From Cytophagaceae bacterium (lineage in GTDB: Bacteria; Bacteroidota; Bacteroidia; Cytophagales; Spirosomataceae), in NCBI GenBank assembly GCA_027485075.1, contig JAIXRT010000237.1:1-5624 (forward strand): a stretch of DNA of 5,624 nt, given 5' to 3'. The notes beneath the pieces were generated by a model. The model worked only from the letters and a program-made list of their open reading frames with translations. It was not told the origin of the DNA and made no database searches. Shown here one piece after another: positions 1-5,624 of the stretch (position 1 is its first letter; every line of letters begins with the position of its first letter). A program made the position numbers and the translations under genes.

Positions 1-27
1 CTCATCAATATAAATCAAATCACGCAT
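1..27 (-). CDS. Possible start of a further gene of the rhamnose operon (partial, runs off window)
   Basis: An ATG on the minus strand lies two bases beyond the rhaT stop codon and opens a frame that stays open for its nine visible codons (MRDLIYIDE) to the window edge. Such tight spacing after rhaT is typical of a co-transcribed downstream gene, so this is probably the N terminus of the next operon member. Nine residues are too few to identify a family. The beginning is compatible with several things, including a GntR-type regulator, whose Bacteroidota members often begin in a similar way, but that is only an impression. Chance persistence of an open frame over nine codons is also quite possible. 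Confidence 0.35.
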
Positions 28-29
28 GG

Positions 30-1085
30 TTAGTCGGCAATCGAATTACCAACCCCGACAATAATTACCGAAATCAAAATAACGACAATCCCTGCAATCA
101 CTGTCCGTAATGTTTTCGACGAAACACCTTTCCATTCCTTGAAATACAATCCCCAGAAATTAGAAGTCATGATGATTGTCGCCATGTGCAAAATCCAAGA
201 ACTCGCCCCATTACCTAGTTTACTCTCACCCATTCCATAGAAAAAGAACTGCAAAAACCAGGTGGTACCCGCCACTGCAGCAAACATATAATTCATCCGC
301 AAAGGTGCGCGCATATCTAAGTAATCGCCAAAGGTCTTATTTGAGAAATTCAAATACATGCAATACACGAAATTGGTCAAGAAACCACCCCAAAGCACCA
401 CAATGAAAATGACATTGTTTTGGAACAAAGGATCACAACCATTGGCAACAGCTGCTCCCGCCATATCCTTGCCCGCCTCAATACCGAAATTAAAACAAGC
501 GCTGCATAAACCAGAAATCGTGGCCACGACCAAACCTTTGGTTAAACTAAACTCCTTAATTGTTTCCTGCTTTTGCTCGGTCGACAACTCCCCTTCCTTC
601 ATCATCCCTGCTTTACCGCATAGATAAATACCGAAAACACAGACTAAAATACCCAACAAAACAACCTGACCACCTGTGCTTCCAATAATGTGCGAAATTG
701 TATCGCCTTCCACTCCCGCAAATTCCCGATAGATCGGAGGAACCAAAGCACCGAAAATACTGCATAAACTCAAAGCAATCGACATACCTAAAGACATACC
801 CAAATACCGCATAGCCAATCCAAACGTCAATCCCCCAATTCCCCACAACACCCCAAACGTAAACGTCCAGAAAAATACATCCGAATTAACCTGTTGGATA
901 ATAGTCATGAAATCCGGAATCGTTAGGTATGCAGCCAGGAAAGGAACAATCAACCAGGAAAATACGCCGCCAACAACCCAAGCACTTTCCCAGGACCAAA
1001 CCTGAATCTTCCGGTACGGAATATAAAATGAACCCGAGGCAAAGCCCCCTAACGAATGAAAAAATAAACCTAAAAGAGAACCCAT
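30..1085 (-). CDS. rhaT: L-rhamnose/H+ symporter RhaT
   Basis: This 351-residue inner-membrane protein is a RhaT-family sugar-proton symporter that would import L-rhamnose (RhaT belongs to the drug/metabolite transporter superfamily; E. coli RhaT is about 344 residues, so this is full length). About ten hydrophobic segments are visible, near residues 3-21, 36-55, 70-90, 96-117, 138-157, 184-204, 223-246, 264-284, 296-315 and 326-347. A hydrophilic loop of about 25 residues (159-183) lies between segments 5 and 6. Stretches I recognise from E. coli RhaT are the N-terminal FY.P..K...WSWE region (20-33), WGIG...GL.MRYLGMS (81-98), W.LQFFFY (276-283) and SW.LHM...GL..KEW (296-318). The ATG lies only 7 bases after the rhamnosidase stop codon, preceded by a weak purine stretch (TAGAG), so translation is probably coupled and the two genes share one transcript. 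Recognition of the family is firm. The substrate is inferred from the family and supported by the rhamnosidase next to it. Confidence 0.95.
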   Translation of the reverse strand: MGSLLGLFFHSLGGFASGSFYIPYRKIQVWSWESAWVVGGVFSWLIVPFLAAYLTIPDFMTIIQQVNSDVFFWTFTFGVLWGIGGLTFGLAMRYLGMSLGMSIALSLCSIFGALVPPIYREFAGVEGDTISHIIGSTGGQVVLLGILVCVFGIYLCGKAGMMKEGELSTEQKQETIKEFSLTKGLVVATISGLCSACFNFGIEAGKDMAGAAVANGCDPLFQNNVIFIVVLWGGFLTNFVYCMYLNFSNKTFGDYLDMRAPLRMNYMFAAVAGTTWFLQFFFYGMGESKLGNGASSWILHMATIIMTSNFWGLYFKEWKGVSSKTLRTVIAGIVVILISVIIVGVGNSIAD

Positions 1086-1092
1086 ACTCTAC

Positions 1093-3756
1093 TTATTTAA
1101 CTGTAAATACATATTTACCCGATCCAATTCGAATGCGATTACCCGGAATCATTTCACCATCTTGTGTCATTTGACCCGAACCTACATGAGGCAACTCGAC
1201 CGTAGCTGACGCATTGACCGGTATCTCTACCGTAAGCGTAAATACACCTGAATCTAATCGCCAATCGGAAGAAACTTTTCCATAAGGTGTTTCTAAACTC
1301 GTTTTTGCGAAACTCAATCCACCGCCTAATTCTGGCTTAATCACAATTTGCTTATAGCCTGCCCCATCAAATTCCTCGGTATCAATTCCTCCCACTGTCC
1401 GGTACATCCAATCGCCAATCGCTCCATAGGCATAATGATTAAATGAAGTCATACCTGGATCTTGAAACGTTGAATCCGGTTTCATCGAATCCCAACGCTC
1501 CCAAATCGTCGTTGCGCCATGCGCCTTAATCGGATATAACCACGATGGATAGGTGTCTTGCAATAATAATTTATAGGCCACATCATTACGTCCAAAACGT
1601 GTTAAGACCGGATTCAGAAATGGCGTACCTAAAAATCCAGTAGTCAAATGATAATTATAACTCTCAATATTCGCCACCAAACGACCTAATGCCGCCTCAC
1701 GCAAGGATGCTGGAATCATGTCAAATTGTAAAGCCAAAATATAAGCTGTCTGCGTCTCCGAGATCAAGCGACCATTGGCAGTCATAAACTCCTTTTGAAA
1801 CTGCAGTTTAATGCGCTCCAATAAACGCTCCCATTCTTTATAATCATCCATCTTACCTAAAATACGCGCTGTTTTAATCATCAATTGCGTATTGTAAGCA
1901 TAGAAACATTGCGCTACCAGGTAGTTGTCGGTCACGGCCGACTTCTGTCCTATCATTCCTTTGGAATCATCCACGCGATACGATAACCAATCCGCAAACT
2001 GGAAACCAGTATTCCACAAATCGTTCTTTGCTGCTCCTCGTACATAATTCAAATAAGCTTTCATACTTGCATATTGGTTTTCCAATACCTGCTTATCACC
2101 ATACGTTGTATAGATATTGTACGGAATAATGATGCTCGCATCGGACCAACCGGCTGCCCCGTCTTGCTTAGCCATACGTCCAATATTCGTCTTATTCAAT
2201 ACATCAGGAATCACAAACGGAACGGCGCCATTCGGTGATTGATCCGCAATAACATCCTTCAACCATTTGGCAAAAAACTGATTCACATTAAAGTTAAATG
2301 CAGCCGTGCGGGAGAAAACCTCAGCATCACCCGTCCATCCCAAACGCTCGTCCCGCTGCGGACAATCCGTAGGAACATCTAGGAAATTACCTTTTTGGCC
2401 CCAACGAATATTGGATTGCAATTGATTCAACAATGCGTTACTCGTCTCAAACGTACCTGTAGGCTTCATATCCGAATTCAATGCAATCGCCTGATAATCT
2501 GATGCTTGTACGTCAATTCCTTCTACTTGAACATAGCGAAACCCAAAGAATGTAAAGTGTGGCTCTAACACTTGTTGTTCCCCATTGAGGATATATTCCG
2601 CCTGCGCTTTCGCTGAACGTAAATTAGCAAAATAGGGTTCGCCCATTTTGTCGAGCATTTCCACATGGTACAATTTAACAGCTTGACCTGCCTTGCCTTT
2701 CACAGAAACTTTGACCCAACCCACCACATTTTGACCAAAATCAAGAATCGTTTTACCTGATTTCGTGCGCATGACCTTAGCTACTTTAAGCTGCTCTTGC
2801 TTGCGCATCGGTTCATTAATTTGTGCATGTAGCACATCCATCGAAGCGGTTGTTTCTACCACTGCCGACCAGGTTGTTGGCCGAATACGCGTATCCTGCT
2901 TCTCGCCATCGTAAATTTCAGAAGTCAGAATATGACTTAAACTAGCCTTCCATGAATTATCTGAAATGACAGATTCGGTGGATCCATCCGCATAGGTAAT
3001 TTCCAACTGGCTCAATAACGCAGTTTGAGCGCCGTAAAAATTCTTGTTATTCTCCCAAGCAATTCGGGTACGGAACCATCCAGACCCCATCAAAACGTCT
3101 AATTGGTTTAACCCTTTCTTTACCTCAGCTGAAATATCATATACCTGAAATTGTAAATGTTTATTGTAACTGGTCCAGCCTGGACTTAAGTACGCATCGC
3201 CTACGCGTTTGCCATTAATAGATGCATCATACAATCCACGTGCGGTAATAAATAAGCGGGCTGATTTAATATCTTTTTTAGCGAAAAACGATTTTGCCAA
3301 AATCGGCACGCGACCATCTACGCTATCTGATACAATTCCTGAACTAATCCACTTCGCTTTCCAGTCGGCCGTACGCAACAACGATGTCTTAAATTCCGAC
3401 CAAAACACCTTACTTGCTTTTCCTTGATTATCCCAAACCTGAACCGCCACTTGATACGCCTGATTTGATTTCAGCTCTTCCCCCGCATACGGTATAAAAA
3501 GCGATTGATCCGAATCAATTTTACCTGATTTCCACAAGGTATTACGACCGGATAACACATGAATCGAATACGATTTTTGGGTAACGTTACGATTGGGAGA
3601 ACTTAATTGCCAACTAAATCGGGGGTGCAACACACCTACTCCCTGAGGGGCTTGTTGGTTTTCAATCTGAATCGACTGAACTGAAATCTGTGCGTTTAAC
3701 CAAAGAGGCGAGATAAAAAAGGCAAGAACAAGACATTTCTGCAGTAGAATTTTCAT
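1093..3756 (-). CDS. Secreted GH78 alpha-L-rhamnosidase
   Basis: This 887-residue enzyme would hydrolyse terminal alpha-L-rhamnose from rhamnosides (plant glycosides, pectin RG-I side chains or microbial polysaccharides) by the inverting GH78 mechanism. Residues 1-22 are a Sec signal peptide ending LNA|Q. There is no lipobox Cys, so a soluble periplasmic or exported protein is expected. Then follow an Ig/FN3-like N-terminal domain (about 23-135), the jelly-roll Bac_rhamnosid_N domain (about 150-300), the Bac_rhamnosid beta domain (about 315-420), the (alpha/alpha)6 catalytic barrel (about 430-795) and a C-terminal beta domain (about 797-887). The hallmark DCPQRDERLGWTGD spans 464-477. E470 is the likely general acid, with D464 and D477 as acidic pocket residues. 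E753 in TTIWERWD is the likely general base. Start choice: the frame extends to a TTG at 3765, but the ATG at 3756 gives a clean signal peptide and is preferred. It is the first gene of the unit with rhaT. The exact rhamnoside target cannot be read from sequence. Confidence 0.95.
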   Translation of the reverse strand: MKILLQKCLVLAFFISPLWLNAQISVQSIQIENQQAPQGVGVLHPRFSWQLSSPNRNVTQKSYSIHVLSGRNTLWKSGKIDSDQSLFIPYAGEELKSNQAYQVAVQVWDNQGKASKVFWSEFKTSLLRTADWKAKWISSGIVSDSVDGRVPILAKSFFAKKDIKSARLFITARGLYDASINGKRVGDAYLSPGWTSYNKHLQFQVYDISAEVKKGLNQLDVLMGSGWFRTRIAWENNKNFYGAQTALLSQLEITYADGSTESVISDNSWKASLSHILTSEIYDGEKQDTRIRPTTWSAVVETTASMDVLHAQINEPMRKQEQLKVAKVMRTKSGKTILDFGQNVVGWVKVSVKGKAGQAVKLYHVEMLDKMGEPYFANLRSAKAQAEYILNGEQQVLEPHFTFFGFRYVQVEGIDVQASDYQAIALNSDMKPTGTFETSNALLNQLQSNIRWGQKGNFLDVPTDCPQRDERLGWTGDAEVFSRTAAFNFNVNQFFAKWLKDVIADQSPNGAVPFVIPDVLNKTNIGRMAKQDGAAGWSDASIIIPYNIYTTYGDKQVLENQYASMKAYLNYVRGAAKNDLWNTGFQFADWLSYRVDDSKGMIGQKSAVTDNYLVAQCFYAYNTQLMIKTARILGKMDDYKEWERLLERIKLQFQKEFMTANGRLISETQTAYILALQFDMIPASLREAALGRLVANIESYNYHLTTGFLGTPFLNPVLTRFGRNDVAYKLLLQDTYPSWLYPIKAHGATTIWERWDSMKPDSTFQDPGMTSFNHYAYGAIGDWMYRTVGGIDTEEFDGAGYKQIVIKPELGGGLSFAKTSLETPYGKVSSDWRLDSGVFTLTVEIPVNASATVELPHVGSGQMTQDGEMIPGNRIRIGSGKYVFTVK

Positions 3757-3770
3757 AAATTTCAAAGGTT

Positions 3771-3797
3771 TAGATTTAAAAGCAAGCTACAAATCTA
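3771..3797. repeat. 7-bp inverted repeat overlapping the rhamnosidase promoter
   Basis: TAGATTT at 3771-3777 is matched by its exact reverse complement AAATCTA at 3791-3797, with 13 bases between. The right arm coincides with most of the proposed -7 element of the minus-strand promoter (3790-3797), and the left arm would lie in the start of the 5' leader. This is the geometry of an operator for a dimeric repressor, but it lies in an AT-rich spacer where short dyads arise by chance. No regulator gene is visible that could be tied to it. Confidence 0.35.
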
Positions 3798-3812
3798 TTT
3801 CTAAATTTAAAA
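3771..3812. repeat. Direct repeat pair, 31 bp apart, in the divergent promoter
   Basis: TAGATTTAAAA (3771-3781) recurs as TAAATTTAAAA (3802-3812), 10 of 11 bases identical. The start-to-start distance is 31 bp, close to three helical turns, so both copies would face the same side of the DNA. The pair brackets the proposed -7 element of the rhamnosidase promoter. It could be a pair of half-sites for a regulator such as an AraC-type protein, or simply AT-rich coincidence. Confidence 0.25.
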
Positions 3813-3815
3813 CAA
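3790..3815 (-). promoter_or_regulatory. Bacteroidota-type promoter for the rhamnosidase-rhaT operon
   Basis: On the minus strand 3797-3790 reads TAGATTTG, an exact fit to the Bacteroidota -7 consensus TAnnTTTG. Upstream, TTG at 3815-3813 could serve as a -33 element, but only 15 bases separate it from the -7 box, shorter than the usual spacing of about 19-21, so the -33 part is weak. Transcription would start around 3783-3785 and give a leader of roughly 27-30 nt before the ATG at 3756. That leader has no convincing Shine-Dalgarno sequence and is AT-rich, which is common in this phylum. No second promoter is evident in the 7-base gap before rhaT. Confidence 0.5.
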
Positions 3816-3817
3816 CA

Positions 3818-3837
3818 GTCCTTAGCACCCCTAGGAC
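3818..3837 (+). promoter_or_regulatory. Hairpin in the leader of the PQQ dehydrogenase gene, containing its only SD-like sequence
   Basis: GTCCTTAG (3818-3825) and CTAGGAC (3831-3837) can pair as a 7-bp stem with one bulged T and a CACCC loop. The 3' arm includes AGGA (3833-3836), the only Shine-Dalgarno-like sequence ahead of the ATG at 3847 (10 bases between). If transcribed, folding would mask it. The element is too short and lacks a U-tract, so it is not a Rho-independent terminator. It also lies just upstream of the presumed -33 region of the opposite promoter, so it might work as a DNA operator instead. Function is inferred only from position. Confidence 0.35.
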
Positions 3838-3846
3838 AGTAAGCCT

Positions 3847-5624
3847 ATGAAACTACGTGTACTACTCATATTAACCATTGGCCTAACCTTCATCGCCTGG
3901 ACGCTAAAAGATACCGATTATACGCAATGGGACTCCTATTTAGGTGGTCCGGATCGGAATCATTACTCCACATTGAATCAAATCACGCCTGAAAATGTAC
4001 AAGACCTGCAAGTAGCATGGACCTATGCGTTACCCGATTCAGGCCAAATGCAGGCGAATCCCATCATCGTAGATGGAGTTTTATATGGGGTTTCCGCGTC
4101 CGTGCAGGCATTTGCCTTGGATGCAGCCACGGGGAAAGAAATCTGGCGTTTTGGGGATCCCTTAAAAAACTGGGCAAGTACTTCGCGCGGCGTCAGTTAT
4201 GCCAAAGGACGTATACTCTACACCGTTGGCCCCAATCTATGGGCCCTAGATGCCAAAACCGGGAAACCCATAGACACATTTGGTGATCATGGAAAAGTAG
4301 ATTTACATACCGGTTTGCCTGCCATTGCGCAAAACAAATTCATTATTTCCAACACGCCAGGAACCGTTTTTGAAAACTTAATTGTCATGCCACTCCGCTT
4401 ATCCGAAGGAGCCGATGCTGCGCCTGGTGATATTCGCGCGTATGATATTTACACGGGAAAAGTCGCTTGGACCTTTCATACGATACCTTATCCAGGAGAA
4501 TATGGGTATGAGACCTTCCCAAAAGATGCCTACAAAAATGAGTATACCGGCGCCGCCAACAATTGGGCTGGTATGGCTGTAGATGAAAAACGTGGTATTC
4601 TGTATGTTCCTACGGGATCCGCTGGATTTGATTTTTATGGTGGGAATCGAAAAGGGAGTAATTTATTTGCCAATTGTCTATTGGCCTTGGATGCACGAAC
4701 AGGTAAAAGGCTTTGGCATTATCAAACGACACATCATGATGTTTGGGATCGTGATTTGCCGGCACCACCCAATTTGATTACCGTGATGCATCGGGGTAAA
4801 CCGGTAGATGCCGTTGTCCAAGTGACAAAACAAGGCTATGTATTTTGCTTTGATCGCGTGACGGGTAAACCGCTTTTCCCCATCATCGAGCGACCTGTCA
4901 AAGGTTCCACCCTTGTGGGTGAAAAAGCCTGGAAAACACAACCGATGCCTACACTACCCAAACCTTACGCTAGGCAATCGGACGAAATCACAGCCAAAGA
5001 CATCAATCCTTATTCCAAAAATCAATCCGAGCTACGTCAAAAATTAGGACAAATTGAAACCGGTTGGCATGCCGCACCTAGCTTACAAGGCAATTTAATT
5101 TTACCTGGATTTGATGGTGGTGCTGAATGGGGCGGTGCAGGAGCCGATCCCAAACGAGGTATTGTCTACATTAATAGCAATGAGATGCCCTGGGTACTGA
5201 CAATGGTGTCAACCAAACAAGCTTCCCCAACCACCTCAAAAACGTATACCCAATATTGTGCTTCTTGCCACGGAGATAAATTACAGGGTAATCCTGCCAG
5301 TGGCTACCCAAATCTGACGGAGGTATTCAAACGCAGAAACAAGGTTTTTTTGAGTCAAATCATCAGTCAGGGCAAAGGAATGATGCCTGGTTTTCCACAA
5401 ATAGACAAAGCCGCCCGAGAGGAATTGGTTAATTTCTTAGCGGGGGAAACGCCTAAAGAGGTCGTTTCTACGGAAGGAAAAACAGCCGAAATGCCATACC
5501 GAATGACGGGATATAATAAGTTTTTGGATAGTCAGGGGCTTCCTGCCATCAGCCCACCCTGGGGAACCTTGCAGGCTATCGATATGAATACGGGTAAATA
5601 CTTGTGGAAAATACCGTTTGGCGA
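3847..5624 (+). CDS. Exported PQQ-dependent dehydrogenase with inserted cytochrome c domain (3' end outside window)
   Basis: This is a quinoprotein dehydrogenase of the membrane glucose dehydrogenase-like family, which oxidises a sugar or alcohol outside the cytoplasm using PQQ. 592 codons are visible without a stop, and the last part of the beta-propeller is missing. Residues about 4-20 form a signal peptide or membrane anchor. The mature part opens with W..YLGGPDRNHYS.L.QI, the usual family start. Repeated A.D..TGK..W blade motifs follow, near 90-100, 134-140, 198-208, 280-290 and 578-587. HHDVWDRDLP (296-305) matches the E. coli Gcd catalytic region, with D298 as the likely catalytic Asp. 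K328 in TKQGYVF and N445 correspond to PQQ-site Lys and Asn. S85 stands where E. coli has His262. A class I cytochrome c domain (about 462-545) has CASCH (471-475) and axial-ligand candidate M513 in GMMPGF. The propeller then resumes at MPY (549). Electrons would pass PQQ to haem c to a periplasmic carrier or oxidase. The substrate is unknown. A weak TAAATTTA (3802-3809) could be its -7 element. The gene is divergent from the rhamnose operon. Confidence 0.9.
   Translation, partial: MKLRVLLILTIGLTFIAWTLKDTDYTQWDSYLGGPDRNHYSTLNQITPENVQDLQVAWTYALPDSGQMQANPIIVDGVLYGVSASVQAFALDAATGKEIWRFGDPLKNWASTSRGVSYAKGRILYTVGPNLWALDAKTGKPIDTFGDHGKVDLHTGLPAIAQNKFIISNTPGTVFENLIVMPLRLSEGADAAPGDIRAYDIYTGKVAWTFHTIPYPGEYGYETFPKDAYKNEYTGAANNWAGMAVDEKRGILYVPTGSAGFDFYGGNRKGSNLFANCLLALDARTGKRLWHYQTTHHDVWDRDLPAPPNLITVMHRGKPVDAVVQVTKQGYVFCFDRVTGKPLFPIIERPVKGSTLVGEKAWKTQPMPTLPKPYARQSDEITAKDINPYSKNQSELRQKLGQIETGWHAAPSLQGNLILPGFDGGAEWGGAGADPKRGIVYINSNEMPWVLTMVSTKQASPTTSKTYTQYCASCHGDKLQGNPASGYPNLTEVFKRRNKVFLSQIISQGKGMMPGFPQIDKAAREELVNFLAGETPKEVVSTEGKTAEMPYRMTGYNKFLDSQGLPAISPPWGTLQAIDMNTGKYLWKIPFG

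Noticed and set aside
613..846. 77-codon minus-strand open frame inside rhaT
   Set aside because: It lies wholly within the strongly recognised rhaT frame, has an odd composition rich in Gly, Tyr, Phe and Cys, and resembles no family I know. It is a shadow frame.
929..1174. 81-codon plus-strand open frame crossing the rhaT/rhamnosidase junction
   Set aside because: It is antisense to two well-supported genes, with low-complexity basic composition and no recognisable domain or start signal.
3209..3427. 72-codon plus-strand open frame antisense to the rhamnosidase
   Set aside because: It opposes the conserved N-terminal jelly-roll coding sequence and has no sign of its own promoter or RBS.
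3818..3837. Hairpin as a Rho-independent terminator
   Set aside because: The stem is only 7 bp with a bulge, no T-tract follows on either strand, and it sits upstream of both divergent genes where a terminator has no role.
3757..3846. Riboswitch or small RNA in the divergent spacer
   Set aside because: About 90 bases shared between two opposing promoters leave leaders of roughly 30 nt each, too short for a known riboswitch, and no conserved aptamer pattern is visible.
4017..4777. Three plus-strand open frames (4017-4286, 4382-4582, 4583-4777) within the dehydrogenase region
   Set aside because: They are in other frames than the continuous PQQ dehydrogenase frame starting at 3847, which keeps all family motifs. 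They do not show a frameshift, because that frame is unbroken to the window edge.
4678..4941. 87-codon minus-strand open frame with His/Cys-rich sequence
   Set aside because: It is antisense to the catalytic region of the dehydrogenase. The Cys/His content comes from the opposite strand's codons and does not form a spaced zinc-binding motif.
1..5624. CRISPR array, tRNA/rRNA, insertion sequence or phage signature
   Set aside because: No spaced identical repeats, tRNA-like folds, transposase-like frames or terminal inverted repeats were seen. Nearly all the window is explained by three conserved metabolic genes.

Overview
The window reads as part of a Bacteroidota chromosome. The evidence is a TAnnTTTG-type promoter element in the divergent intergenic region, weak or absent Shine-Dalgarno sequences, moderate AT richness, and proteins that resemble Bacteroidota versions of their families. 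A Cytophagia- or Sphingobacteriia-like organism is a reasonable guess, but genus cannot be judged from this sequence alone.

Layout. The left two-thirds (about 1-3756) is a compact minus-strand block for scavenging L-rhamnose. Reading in the direction of transcription, it starts with a secreted GH78 alpha-L-rhamnosidase (3756-1093). After a 7-base gap comes a RhaT-type L-rhamnose/H+ symporter (1085-30). Two bases further on is a possible third start codon (27), whose frame leaves the window after 9 codons. The logic is direct: the rhamnosidase frees L-rhamnose from rhamnosides outside the cytoplasm, and RhaT carries it across the inner membrane. The catabolic genes (isomerase, kinase, aldolase) are not in the window.

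The right third (3847 to the window edge) holds a divergent plus-strand gene. It encodes an exported PQQ-dependent dehydrogenase of the membrane-glucose-dehydrogenase-like beta-propeller family. A c-type cytochrome domain (CxxCH haem site) is inserted between propeller segments instead of being attached at the C terminus. The gene is open at the window edge: 592 codons are visible, and the final part of the propeller is missing.

The two transcription units are separated by about 90 bases (3757-3846). This spacer carries a good Bacteroidota-type -7 element for the rhamnosidase operon. It also has a 7-bp inverted repeat overlapping that element, a near-identical direct repeat 31 bp apart, and a small hairpin that would contain the only Shine-Dalgarno-like sequence of the dehydrogenase gene. 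Nothing in the window is clearly a new biological system. The most unusual items are the cytochrome insertion in the PQQ enzyme, with a Ser where the E. coli enzyme has a PQQ-contacting His, and the dense dyad structure of the divergent promoter.
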